Source: a virus. Taken from it: a stretch of DNA of 32,174 nt. The stretch spans positions 1 through 32,174 of the IMG/VR virus record IMGVR_UViG_3300030098_005255, one strand, 5' to 3'. The notes beneath the pieces are model-generated. The model was not told where the DNA came from, ran no database searches, and was given only the letters and a program-made list of their open reading frames with translations. The translations under genes were made by a program, and so were the position numbers. Positions 1-7,447 of the stretch are shown here, one piece after another; position 1 is the stretch's first letter, and each line of letters begins with the position of its first letter.

Positions 1-1325
1 TGAAATCTGTTTATAAAAAAATACCTTAAAGCATCACAGCCATGATCACTTATACCATCTTTGAGTGGTGCTTCCTTCAATTCTTTTCCATCTTTTGTTT
101 CTGGATATCTATAAGACTCAATATCTTCAATTATACCTGGACATTTTTCGCTTATATGTAATCTTCTAGTTCCATCAGCAGATAAAATAAAGTTTCTAAC
201 ATGAGATATTCCTGAATTTATATTGACACTTGCCTTATCTCTAACAGAATATACTCTGTGACCTGTCATTTGATAAAATATTTCAGCTTCTCCCATACCT
301 ACTGATGCTTGTACTTGGTAACCTGCAGGATCTCCAAATACCCTAACTAATCTATAATTTTTTGCTTTAATTGCATTCACTAAATCTAAAGTTCTCATAT
401 TAGTTTTATGAGTTATCTCATCTATTAAATAAATATGTTCTAGTCCGTCTGCCCCCTTTGCAACTTGAAAAAATAAAGCACAAGGCATTCTATAACCAAA
501 GTCAACACTTAAAAAAGTTGGCAAATTATAATTATAATGATACTCTCCAACATTATCATGTCTTGTAAAATCTCCATATATCCTACCTGACAATGAAGTA
601 AATTCAGCTTTATATTCTTGGTCATAAACTTCTTTAGACAATGTTTGCCTAGCTTCTTGTAAGTCAGGATCATCTTCACCATTTGGAAAAGCAAAAGTAT
701 TATGCCAAGAAGGTGAATTAAAAGAATACCATCCTGGTTCTGTTTTACCTCTTAAATAAAGTTCGTAAAAAGTTCCATAACCATCAGGGGTAGAGATAAA
801 AATGGCTCTACCCTTTTTATCTGAAAGGGTGGGTCGTACATACATTTCCCAGATTCTCTTTAAATTTGGTATTTTACTTGCTTCATCAAGAATAACTAAA
901 TCACAACCCTCTCCTATTAGTCCAGATGGGTGTTCTGCACTTTTTCCACATACAATAGATTGACCTCCTGCCCAATCAAACTTCAAGATCTGCTCTTTAT
1001 GGGAATAATGAGATGGCTTGTAACCTTTTTTCACGACTAATTCATCATATACTATTCTAAATATTTTTTCTGATGTGTTATAACTAGGTGCTACTATCCA
1101 AACTACTTTATTAGGTTGTGTGACAACAACTTCAGCTTCTCTTGCAGCAGAATAAGATTTTCCAAATCTTCTACCACAACAGCCTACAATAAACCTAGCA
1201 CCACTAGGATTATGCTCATAATGGTATTCGCCCTTCGGTGGATTGTGTAGGAGCATTTGCCCAGGGTGTGGATTGTATTCTACAAAATCAAACCATTGCT
1301 GTTTATATTGTTTTAAGTTATCCAC
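1..1325 (-). CDS. terL: Terminase large subunit, main part (runs off the left contig end)
   Basis: ATPase/nuclease motor that packages DNA through the portal. Translating the minus strand shows a Walker A-type CGRRFGKS near the N-terminus, a Walker B-type LVILDEASK, and a C-terminal nuclease region with acidic residues in SVDFGY, VFGDPAGYQ and DHGCDALRYF. The frame stays open to base 1. The last residues and the TGA lie at 32039-32174, because the contig ends overlap, giving about 453 residues in all. The most upstream start after an in-frame TAA is GTG at 1325, with no clear Shine-Dalgarno, so the start is uncertain. It heads a minus-strand operon; the portal start overlaps its stop. Family assignment is firm. 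Confidence 0.93.
   Translation of the reverse strand, partial: MDNLKQYKQQWFDFVEYNPHPGQMLLHNPPKGEYHYEHNPSGARFIVGCCGRRFGKSYSAAREAEVVVTQPNKVVWIVAPSYNTSEKIFRIVYDELVVKKGYKPSHYSHKEQILKFDWAGGQSIVCGKSAEHPSGLIGEGCDLVILDEASKIPNLKRIWEMYVRPTLSDKKGRAIFISTPDGYGTFYELYLRGKTEPGWYSFNSPSWHNTFAFPNGEDDPDLQEARQTLSKEVYDQEYKAEFTSLSGRIYGDFTRHDNVGEYHYNYNLPTFLSVDFGYRMPCALFFQVAKGADGLEHIYLIDEITHKTNMRTLDLVNAIKAKNYRLVRVFGDPAGYQVQASVGMGEAEIFYQMTGHRVYSVRDKASVNINSGISHVRNFILSADGTRRLHISEKCPGIIEDIESYRYPETKDGKELKEAPLKDGISDHGCDALRYFFINRF
2..99. repeat. Left copy of 98-bp terminal direct repeat (circular contig)
   Basis: Bases 2-99 are identical to 32077-32174. Both copies lie inside terL, and reading across them restores one continuous terL frame. 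The simplest explanation is a circular or circularly permuted genome whose assembly overlaps itself. A 98-bp physical terminal repeat is less likely because it would split terL. Base 1 (T) differs from the matching base 32076 (G). Confidence 0.9.
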
Positions 1326-1415
1326 AAGTTATTAACAAATATTTTGTTTTAATAGTGGTTTAATTTATAAATTATTATAATTTATTTCTAATAAATTTTA
1401 ATAAAAGGAGAGAAA
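1326..1415. promoter_or_regulatory. Divergent promoter region between terL and the structural operon
   Basis: This 90-bp, almost pure AT spacer separates the minus-strand terL operon from the plus-strand scaffold/capsid operon, so promoters for both directions should lie here. TATAAT at 1376-1381 is a good -10 candidate for the plus strand, but no convincing -35 box sits 16-18 bp upstream. A purine-rich AAAAGGAG just before 1416 is the ribosome binding site of the first plus-strand gene. The promoter role is inferred from gene layout. Confidence 0.45.
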
Positions 1416-1943
1416 ATGTCCGAAGAAATGAAGTCAGTTCCGACTCAAGAAGCCCAAGATACTGTGGCAAAGAATGACCAAAGTCCTAGTTCAGATGATG
1501 GTTTATTGCAAGAACTTATGAAGTATAAATCTCAAAGAAATGAGTTAAGGGATGAATTAGCTTCATATAAAGCAGATGAAGAAAAAAGAAGAACTAAAAA
1601 GTTGGAAGAAGAAGGTAAGTATCAAGAAATCATAACAGAGAAAACATCAACTATTGAACAGTTGCAAACACAATTAGATGCTCAATCTAATATAGTAAGC
1701 ACTTATAAACAAAATTTAGTTAATGGTTTGGCTACTGATGATGAAAGAAAAGAATATCTTTCAACAAAAAGTGTTGACTTTTTAGAAGAGTTGACAAAAG
1801 AAAAACTTGCTATGCAACCAGATCCTACAGCTAATCCTAAAGAGTCTTTAGGTGCTGTTAGAAATGTATTGAATAATAAAAATTATGCAGATATGACACA
1901 GGCTGAACGGAAAAAGTGGCACGAGCAAACATTTAAACCATAA
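1416..1943 (+). CDS. Putative capsid scaffolding protein
   Basis: A 175-residue acidic, lysine- and glutamate-rich protein that is predominantly helical. A long coiled-coil-like segment spans roughly residues 28-95, and there is no hydrophobic core typical of an enzyme. It has a strong ribosome binding site (AAAAGGAG) and lies immediately upstream of the major capsid gene, the usual place for a scaffold. The short C-terminal tail (AERKKWHEQTFKP) is charged, as in scaffolds whose end binds the coat protein. No prohead protease gene was recognised nearby. Function rests on position and composition, not on a family motif. Confidence 0.65.
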   Translation: MSEEMKSVPTQEAQDTVAKNDQSPSSDDGLLQELMKYKSQRNELRDELASYKADEEKRRTKKLEEEGKYQEIITEKTSTIEQLQTQLDAQSNIVSTYKQNLVNGLATDDERKEYLSTKSVDFLEELTKEKLAMQPDPTANPKESLGAVRNVLNNKNYADMTQAERKKWHEQTFKP

Positions 1944-1948
1944 AATTA

Positions 1949-1987
1949 ACCCTACTTGAAGGTCTACCAGGGCAGTTGATAGAGGGT
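1949..1987 (+). other. Small inverted repeat between scaffold and capsid genes
   Basis: ACCCT at 1949-1953 can pair with AGGGT at 1983-1987, and a short GGTCTACC hairpin lies inside. The structure sits between the scaffold stop and the capsid ribosome binding site. It could attenuate, or mark an mRNA processing point between a moderately expressed and a highly expressed gene. The stem is short, so this is weak. Confidence 0.3.
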
Positions 1988-2010
1988 AAAAATAAGAAGG
2001 AGAGTGAATT

Positions 2011-3072
2011 ATGGCTCTTACAGATCCTTTAGGTTCGAATATATTAATTGGTGGTGTCGGTGGAAGTAGTACTTTAGGTGCTAATGCTGATACTATTGGA
2101 GATCAGTTTGTTCCAGAAGTTTGGGGTCAAGCTGTTTTAGATTCTTTTAATAAAAACACAGTTATGGCAAAACTTGGAACTGACTTGTCTGCTATCGCAC
2201 AGGCACAGGGTGGTGATAAAATTAATCTACCTCATGTTGGAACTCCAATTGTAAAACCTGTAACACAAAATGCAGAAGTTATTACTTTAGATGTTTCAGG
2301 TAGTGATACTGCAACTTCAACAACATTAACAATAGATCAGCATCATGTTGCTCCTATTTGGATACCAGATGCTGTAAAAGCACAGGCTACATATGATTTA
2401 TTTAGCTTATATGCAAGTCAAATGGGTTATGCTATTGCTAGAGCAATTGACAATTATGTTGCTTACTCTATAGTATCTAATCTAGAATCAGTTTTAGGTT
2501 CTGGTGATGGTATTACAAGCACAACAGCAGCTGTTGAAGTAGGCACTTCTTTTACTGAAGCTAATCTTGCATCTTTAATGGGATTAATAGTAGGTGAAAC
2601 AGGCGATACAAATGGTTGGACTTTAGTTTTATCTCCTGTAACTTATGGTGCTTTAGCTAATCTTGGTGGATCTTCATTTGACCAAGGTACAGCAAATGCT
2701 CCTTTAGGTGCTGATTTTGCTAGAACAGGTGCAGTTGGAACATTATTAGGTATGCCTGTTGTAATGTCAAACAATGCTTATATGGATGTTGCTTCAGTTT
2801 CTGCAAATGCTGAAACAGGAACAACTGCATGGACAGGTTTTGACACAGGCTCTAGTGGTGGTGATACTGCTGATGATGATCATCTAATGGGCTTTGCAAT
2901 ACATAAAGATGCTCTTTATTTTGCAATGCAAAAATCTACTGTTCAACAATCTTATCAACATACATATATGCAAGACTTAGTGTCTGCTGATGCATTATAT
3001 GGATGTGCTGTAAGAAATGCTGATTCAGCAGGTGATAGAAAAATCATCGCATTGTATGATTCTTTAGATTAA
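2011..3072 (+). CDS. Major capsid protein
   Basis: A 353-residue coat protein that forms the head shell. Its N-terminus contains an IGDQFVPEVWGQAVLDSF stretch, followed by a region on loading of DNA/ligand-like sequence (INLPHVGTPIVKPV), a pattern seen in many phage coat proteins. A GLIVGETGDTNGWTLVLSP region and a FAIHKDALYFAMQKS segment near the C-terminus resemble the core of HK97-fold coats. It has a strong AAGGAG ribosome binding site and follows the scaffold gene. The exact coat family cannot be assigned by eye. There is no long N-terminal delta domain, consistent with a separate scaffold. Confidence 0.85.
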   Translation: MALTDPLGSNILIGGVGGSSTLGANADTIGDQFVPEVWGQAVLDSFNKNTVMAKLGTDLSAIAQAQGGDKINLPHVGTPIVKPVTQNAEVITLDVSGSDTATSTTLTIDQHHVAPIWIPDAVKAQATYDLFSLYASQMGYAIARAIDNYVAYSIVSNLESVLGSGDGITSTTAAVEVGTSFTEANLASLMGLIVGETGDTNGWTLVLSPVTYGALANLGGSSFDQGTANAPLGADFARTGAVGTLLGMPVVMSNNAYMDVASVSANAETGTTAWTGFDTGSSGGDTADDDHLMGFAIHKDALYFAMQKSTVQQSYQHTYMQDLVSADALYGCAVRNADSAGDRKIIALYDSLD

Positions 3073-3132
3073 TAACATCTAAATAGTTGAGAGGGGGTAG
3101 TAATGCCCCCTCTTGCAAAAAAAAGGATTATT

Positions 3133-3315
3133 ATGTCAGATAAAACATTTATTTATAATGGTAAAAGAAAAGAAAGCTTTGGTGTAAAAAAGACTTTTGA
3201 TGTTAAAGATTTAAATGAAAAAAAATTAAATAGATTAGCAGAAAAAGGTTGGGTTGAAGTTGTAGAAAAGCCAAAGCCAAAAGCTAAATCAAAACCTAAA
3301 CCAAAGAAGAAATAA
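3133..3315 (+). CDS. Small basic protein after the capsid gene
   Basis: A 60-residue protein beginning MSDKTFIYNGKRKESF and ending in a lysine/proline-rich tail of KPKPK repeats. An in-frame ATG at 3103 behind a GAGAGGGGG tract would add ten residues (MPPLAKKRII). The start at 3133 is preferred because an AAGGA sequence lies a few bases upstream of it and the N-terminus looks more natural. The fold may resemble the short Mu gpFI-like or head-stabilising proteins that follow coat genes, but I do not recognise a family. The stop overlaps the start of the lysozyme gene (TAATGA). Function unknown; a head-associated role is inferred from position only. Confidence 0.6.
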   Translation: MSDKTFIYNGKRKESFGVKKTFDVKDLNEKKLNRLAEKGWVEVVEKPKPKAKSKPKPKKK

Positions 3316-3728
3316 TGATACCAGACTTCAAGGCTCTTATAGAAAGAATTGCAGAGCATGAAGGATTTGGTAATAATGGTAAAGTTTATAAATGCTCCGA
3401 AGGTGTAGATACTTTTGGACATGGATTTACCTACATTACAGAAGAAGAATCCTTCTATATTCTTTCTAAAAGAATCCCAAAAAAACATTTAAAATTATTA
3501 GATAGACTTGATTGGTATGCAGATTTACCTCCTAAAGTTCAAGGTGTAATTATAGAAATGACATTTCAATTAGGAACAGCAGGTATGTTAAAATTTAAAA
3601 AAATGATTGCAGCTATGAAAAATAAAGATTGGAAAACTGCATCCAATGAAATGAAAGATAGTCTATGGTATAGACAAACTAAAAATAGATGTGAGAAATT
3701 AGCATCTATTGTAGCAGAACATGGTTAA
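3315..3728 (+). CDS. Endolysin, T4-type lysozyme (GH24)
   Basis: A 137-residue muramidase that would cut peptidoglycan at lysis. It matches the T4 lysozyme family in length and order: catalytic Glu16 (AEHEG), a short beta hairpin with KVYKCSEG, then DTFGHGFT, and a C-terminal SLWYRQTKNRCEKLA segment. By alignment with T4 lysozyme (Glu11, Asp20, Thr26), the Asp20 position is Cys27 and the Thr is Thr33, with the same five-residue gap between them. There is no signal peptide, so release needs a holin. It overlaps the next gene (ATGGTTAATGG), the first of several small membrane proteins. It is placed between capsid and tail genes rather than at the genome end. Confidence 0.9.
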   Translation: MIPDFKALIERIAEHEGFGNNGKVYKCSEGVDTFGHGFTYITEEESFYILSKRIPKKHLKLLDRLDWYADLPPKVQGVIIEMTFQLGTAGMLKFKKMIAAMKNKDWKTASNEMKDSLWYRQTKNRCEKLASIVAEHG

Positions 3729-4039
3729 TGGAAGATTTTATAGGTATTGCAGAAAGATTTGGCTTACCTGTTGTAATGCTATTAGGAATGTCTTATGGTG
3801 GAATACAGCTATTCAAATGGTTAAGTGCAGACCTATTAAGGCAGATACAACAGAATGCTGAAAGAATTGAAAAGATTGTTATTGCACTTATTGACAATTC
3901 TAAAAAAGAACGTGAGCAAAATAGGGAATTACATAAAGAAAATATTGCACTCAATAAGCAACTTTTCGAAAGAATGGATTCCATTGTTGATGTTTTGGTT
4001 AAGCTATCAGGCAATGGTTTAAGGAAAAAAGATAAATGA
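3728..4039 (+). CDS. Holin-like small membrane protein (TM plus coiled coil)
   Basis: 103 residues with one transmembrane segment near the N-terminus (about residues 11-32, FGLPVVMLLGMSYGGIQLFK) followed by a long charged helix likely to form a coiled coil. This architecture is like BhlA/UviB-type phage holins. The gene starts at the stop of the endolysin and overlaps the next membrane protein. The beginning (..I.ERFGLPV) resembles that of the 99-residue protein at 4881 (..I.ELGFPV), suggesting the two are related. A holin role is likely but could belong to any of the neighbouring membrane proteins. Confidence 0.6.
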   Translation: MEDFIGIAERFGLPVVMLLGMSYGGIQLFKWLSADLLRQIQQNAERIEKIVIALIDNSKKEREQNRELHKENIALNKQLFERMDSIVDVLVKLSGNGLRKKDK

Positions 4040-4476
4040 GCCAGGATATAGATAAAATAAAACAGCAAAGAGCAAGGGATATTCGCATAATGCGAGATAA
4101 AGCTGCTGTTAATATTGCTAAATGGGCATTGCCTACCATTATACTACTTTTTGCAGGTTTAGTTGGTTCTATTGTATATATTGAAGATATGTCTGCAATC
4201 GCAATTATATCTGCAGCTACATCATCTACATCAATGGCTTTAATATCAATTTTAAATACAATGACAGGACACAAGGACAAGGAAGATCCGATTGTATCTA
4301 TTATTAAAGGCTATTCTGACCAAAATGCTGCTTTAATTGAATTAGTTATAAAAGAAAAGTCAAAATCACAATCTATTAGGCTTGGTGATAAAGAAGTAAG
4401 TTTAACTGAAGGCTCTACTAATATTCACGTTTCTGACGATGATGTAGTATGGGGTAAGGATAAACCAAAAAAATGA
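4036..4476 (+). CDS. Small membrane protein with two TM helices
   Basis: 146 residues. A basic N-terminal helix (QQRARDIRIMRDK) leads into two hydrophobic segments, about residues 30-49 and 52-73, separated by a short acidic turn (YIEDMS). A soluble, mostly polar C-terminal half ends in KDKPKK. The hairpin of two helices fits a class II holin or an antiholin, though the long tail is unusual. Its start overlaps the upstream gene by four bases (ATGA), and its stop overlaps the next small gene. I do not recognise a family; membership in the lysis cassette is inferred from position and membrane topology. Confidence 0.6.
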   Translation: MSQDIDKIKQQRARDIRIMRDKAAVNIAKWALPTIILLFAGLVGSIVYIEDMSAIAIISAATSSTSMALISILNTMTGHKDKEDPIVSIIKGYSDQNAALIELVIKEKSKSQSIRLGDKEVSLTEGSTNIHVSDDDVVWGKDKPKK

Positions 4477-4595
4477 AAAAATGCTATAAATGTAATATTG
4501 AAATAGATGAAGAAGATTTTATGTGTTGCAATTGTATAGATAGCACAGATGGCAGGAGTCAGCATTTTTGGAATATAAAAGAAGAAGATGAATAA
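4473..4595 (+). CDS. 40-residue zinc-ribbon-like protein
   Basis: A short gene that overlaps both neighbours (ATGA with the upstream stop; its end overlaps the start at 4588). The product begins MKKCYKCNIEIDEED and has a second cysteine group CCNC, giving a CxxC...CCxC pattern that could bind one zinc ion. This is typical of tiny phage zinc-ribbon proteins of unknown role. The tight overlaps on both sides are the main evidence that it is translated. No function can be given. Confidence 0.6.
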   Translation: MKKCYKCNIEIDEEDFMCCNCIDSTDGRSQHFWNIKEEDE

Positions 4596-4884
4596 TAGAA
4601 TAAGTGATAAAACAAGTTTAAATATTAGTTTGCCTATGATTATACAAATTGTAGGCTTTTTGTCAGCTATGATTTGGGGATATAGTCAATTAACAACTAG
4701 GATAGCATTTGTAGAAAACCAATCAGAAAGAAATGGTCAATACATAGATGAGATGAAATCTTTACAAGATGCACCAATACCATCTGATGTAAGACAAGAT
4801 GAATTAATAAGAGTAATGGATGCAAGAATAAGTGGTATGGAAGATGATTTAGAATACTTTAAAAGGAAAATGTATAACAAATGA
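4588..4884 (+). CDS. Small membrane protein (TM plus coiled coil), lysis cassette
   Basis: 98 residues with a polar start (MNNRISDKTS), one transmembrane segment at about residues 14-32 (LPMIIQIVGFLSAMIWGYS), and then a charged helical tail (SGMEDDLEYFKRKMYNK at the end). The layout is an N-terminal anchor with a periplasm- or cytoplasm-facing helix. That fits either a holin-like protein or an Rz-type i-spanin, whose tail would need to cross the periplasm. The gene overlaps the zinc-ribbon gene before it and the next membrane gene after it (ATGAGT). Role within lysis is undetermined. Confidence 0.55.
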   Translation: MNNRISDKTSLNISLPMIIQIVGFLSAMIWGYSQLTTRIAFVENQSERNGQYIDEMKSLQDAPIPSDVRQDELIRVMDARISGMEDDLEYFKRKMYNK

Positions 4885-5180
4885 GTCAAGAGATAGTTAC
4901 TTTAATACAAGAATTAGGTTTTCCTGTTGCTATTGCAGTAGCATCAATGGGAATGTTAGCTTGGGTAGTAAAATATATATTAAAAGATAAAGTAGAGGAC
5001 ACTTTAATTCGTTTTGATTCTCGACATGACCACCTGTTAAAAGAAATAAAAGAAATTAAAAGAGAAATGCACTTAAGATTTGATCAGGAAAGAGATGATA
5101 CTGAGAAATTGAAAAAATGGGTAAGCGATGGACGCTCTGATAATAAAATAATAATAGATTTTATATTGAAAGGAAAATAA
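4881..5180 (+). CDS. Holin-like small membrane protein, possible paralogue of the 3728 gene
   Basis: 99 residues with one transmembrane segment at about residues 13-34 (GFPVAIAVASMGMLAWVVKY), followed by a highly charged helix (HLLKEIKEIKREMHLRFD). The start MSQEIVTLIQELGFPV is similar in layout to the start of the protein at 3728 (IAERFGLPV), and the whole resembles BhlA/UviB-type holins. Two related holin-like proteins in one cassette could be a holin and an antiholin. It overlaps the upstream gene by four bases and is followed closely by the next small gene. Confidence 0.55.
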   Translation: MSQEIVTLIQELGFPVAIAVASMGMLAWVVKYILKDKVEDTLIRFDSRHDHLLKEIKEIKREMHLRFDQERDDTEKLKKWVSDGRSDNKIIIDFILKGK

Positions 5181-5183
5181 TAG

Positions 5184-5384
5184 ATGAAAGCATTAATAGA
5201 TGCAATAAAAAAAATGGCTATTAATATGGTGATAGGTCAATTAGAGCAAAATAAGAAGGAATTAGCCACTAAAATAGCTTCAAAGGTAGATATACCCTTT
5301 GTGAAAGAATCTGACGAAATAGCACTAGCAGAGGGCGTTTTATCGGCAGTTAAAGATGTAATTGAGGATATGGGTAAAAAATGA
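5184..5384 (+). CDS. Small helical protein in the lysis cassette
   Basis: 66 residues, mostly amphipathic helix, with a short KVDIPFVKESDEIALAEGV segment in the middle and no clear transmembrane stretch. It follows the previous stop by three bases and overlaps the next start by four (ATGATT). I do not recognise the family. It may interact with the membrane proteins around it. Evidence for translation is the tight packing and the absence of any other frame. Confidence 0.5.
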   Translation: MKALIDAIKKMAINMVIGQLEQNKKELATKIASKVDIPFVKESDEIALAEGVLSAVKDVIEDMGKK

Positions 5385-5632
5385 TTCATCAATTTGCTCC
5401 TGTTATATTAAAAATTATATTGCCTAAAGTGTCTGATCACTTATGCAAGGTGTTTAAATTGGATAAAGTTCTGCAATATGTAGAGCAGCCAAATGAATTA
5501 GATAAGCAAGTAGAAGATATGAAGATTAAAATTGAAGCATTGGAAAAAATAGTGATTGATTTAGGTAAAGACTCACATCCTATGCAACCATTTGATGATA
5601 GAATTACAGCATTGGAGAAAAAAGTTGGCTGA
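5381..5632 (+). CDS. Small coiled-coil protein in the lysis cassette
   Basis: 83 residues. A moderately hydrophobic N-terminal helix (IHQFAPVILKIILPKVSDHL) could lie on or in the membrane. A heptad-like segment (VEDMKIKIEALEKIVIDLG) and a second short helix (DDRITALEKKVG) form the rest. Its end overlaps the TTG start of the tail-fibre-like gene downstream, so the two are probably coupled. No known family recognised; grouped with the lysis cassette by position. Confidence 0.5.
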   Translation: MIHQFAPVILKIILPKVSDHLCKVFKLDKVLQYVEQPNELDKQVEDMKIKIEALEKIVIDLGKDSHPMQPFDDRITALEKKVG

Positions 5633-6896
5633 TACACTTCATATATTAGATGACTTGCAATTAGATGAAAACTTACGTTTAGTTCAAATAGGTGATGTGC
5701 TTTCACCTCTTGAATTATCTAAAACAGATATAAGGGCAACAGGTGACTTAGAGGTTGTAGGAGATTTAAAGGTTGCAGGTAATATTATAGGAGAGGTTAC
5801 AGATTTAACTTTTGGTGATATAGTAGTTGATTCTATAACGTGCATTAGTGGTGATTTAGATATATCAGCAACTGCAGGTGATATAACCTTAACTCCAACA
5901 GGTGCAGATGTTAAACTAAATACAAATGCAGGTGTTACTATGGTTCAGTTTGCAGTAACTTCAGGATATATGTCTTTATTTGATGCTACAAATCAAGCTG
6001 ATTCAGCTACCTTATATGTAACAACAAATGGTGCTACAGGCTTATCTACTACTGATGCTGATGCTGCTTTAGCACATTTAACCTTAGATGCAGATGGTGA
6101 TATTATTCTTGATGCACATTCAGGTATAATTCATTTTAGAGATGCAGGTGATACTGATGATGCTTTTAAGATAACAGTAGTAGGTGGAACAGGTGCTACT
6201 ACTTTAGAAACTATAAGTGATGCTGCTGATGGTCATTTAACACTTGATTCTGATGGTGAATTAAACTTAGATGCAGGACTAACAGATGATGATTTTTCAG
6301 GAATTTTATTAAAACAATCAGGGACAACATTTGGCTCTTTATCAGCACATCACGGTGCATCAATTTTCCTGTTAGCAGAAAATGCAGGTGCAAGTCTGGT
6401 TGATTACTTTAAGATAAAGTGTGAAGCAAATGGTGCTTCAACTATTGAAACTGTGGATGATGCTGGTGCTGATGCTCATTTAAGTGTTGTTGCAGATGGA
6501 CACGTTGAATTTGATGGTTGTGGAGTAGGTTTTGACTTAGTCACACCTACATATAATGCTAGTGATACAGATGTTAGTTTTATAACAGGAAATAAGCAGT
6601 TCGTTACCTTTGGTAGTGGTAATATAACAGATTTAAACTTAATATTTCCTAAAACATCAGGGAATTTTACTTTATTATTAAAGCAAGATGGAACAGGGAG
6701 TAGAACAGTTACTAATTATAAAGTGTGGGATGTAGTTAATTCAGATGCAGCAAGTGGAAGTGCAACAGTTAAATTTGCAGGTGGTAGCAATCCAACTTTA
6801 ACAACAGATGCTAATCACGTTGATATTATTTCATTTTTTTATGATGCAGACAATCAAATTGCTTATGGTGTAGCAAGTTTGGACTTTCAGTTCTAA
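5625..6896 (+). CDS. Tail-fibre-like or decoration protein with beta-repeat pattern
   Basis: About 423 residues from a TTG start, chosen because GGAG lies seven bases upstream; an in-frame ATG at 5592 would add eleven residues but has no such site. After a short helical start, the protein contains many short hydrophobic/Asp-Gly strands (GDLEVVGDLKVAGNI, GDLDISATAGDITL, LTLDSDGELNLDAG) that look like a beta-helix or beta-prism stalk. The end (VDIISFFYDADNQIAYGVAS) is a compact terminal domain often seen in marine phage fibres. It probably forms part of a receptor-binding fibre or head decoration. Exact role unproven. Confidence 0.6.
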   Translation: MADTLHILDDLQLDENLRLVQIGDVLSPLELSKTDIRATGDLEVVGDLKVAGNIIGEVTDLTFGDIVVDSITCISGDLDISATAGDITLTPTGADVKLNTNAGVTMVQFAVTSGYMSLFDATNQADSATLYVTTNGATGLSTTDADAALAHLTLDADGDIILDAHSGIIHFRDAGDTDDAFKITVVGGTGATTLETISDAADGHLTLDSDGELNLDAGLTDDDFSGILLKQSGTTFGSLSAHHGASIFLLAENAGASLVDYFKIKCEANGASTIETVDDAGADAHLSVVADGHVEFDGCGVGFDLVTPTYNASDTDVSFITGNKQFVTFGSGNITDLNLIFPKTSGNFTLLLKQDGTGSRTVTNYKVWDVVNSDAASGSATVKFAGGSNPTLTTDANHVDIISFFYDADNQIAYGVASLDFQF

Positions 6897-7447
6897 TGGC
6901 ATTTAAAGACAATACATTAACCTTTAGTGATACAAAAATAATAGATAGTTCTACAGATATAGAAGTTATGATGAATTGGGAAGCACCAATTATGCAAAAG
7001 AGTGCAGAATATATCTGTCAAAGCAAAGGAGATATTTTAGAAATAGGATTTGGAATGGGTATATGTTCAGATTACATACAAGCACAAGGTGTTAATTCTC
7101 ACACAATAGTAGAGATACATCCACAAATAATATCAAGATTAAATACTTGGGCAAGTGGTAAAACTAATGTAACTATTATAGAAGGTGATTGGAATAATGT
7201 TAATGGCTTATCTACTTATGATGGAATATTTTTAGATACATTTGCAGATGAAAATTGGAATAATTTTAAATCATTTATAGCATCTAAAGGAAAGTCAAAT
7301 GCAAAAGTAACTTATTGGAATAATTATTCAGAGGAAAGAAACGAACATAATTTTGACAATATTAGTTTTGAACAAATATCTGTAAGTCCTGATAGTAATT
7401 TATATTTTAATGAAACTACTTATTATATACCAAAGGTGGTAGCATAA
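6896..7447 (+). CDS. SAM-dependent methyltransferase, GAMT/RMT2-like
   Basis: 183 residues with the full core of the guanidinoacetate/arginine-type class I methyltransferases. A WEAPIM helix (about residues 28-33) precedes motif I DILEIGFGMGI (46-56) for SAM binding, then HTIVEIHP (69-76) with the acidic residue that usually holds the ribose, IIEGDWN (94-100) and YDGIFLDTF (108-116). It overlaps the fibre gene before it and the structural gene after it by one base each, so it is co-expressed with virion proteins. Substrate unknown: a guanidino group on a small molecule or an arginine of a virion or host protein is the obvious candidate. Confidence 0.8.
   Translation: MAFKDNTLTFSDTKIIDSSTDIEVMMNWEAPIMQKSAEYICQSKGDILEIGFGMGICSDYIQAQGVNSHTIVEIHPQIISRLNTWASGKTNVTIIEGDWNNVNGLSTYDGIFLDTFADENWNNFKSFIASKGKSNAKVTYWNNYSEERNEHNFDNISFEQISVSPDSNLYFNETTYYIPKVVA

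Noticed and set aside
3103-3132. ATG at 3103 as the start of the small basic protein
   Set aside because: Possible, but the ATG at 3133 has its own AAGGA site and a more typical N-terminus; recorded as an alternative.
5592-5624. ATG at 5592 as the start of the fibre-like gene
   Set aside because: No ribosome binding site, and it would overlap the previous gene by 41 bases; the TTG at 5625 has GGAG at good spacing.
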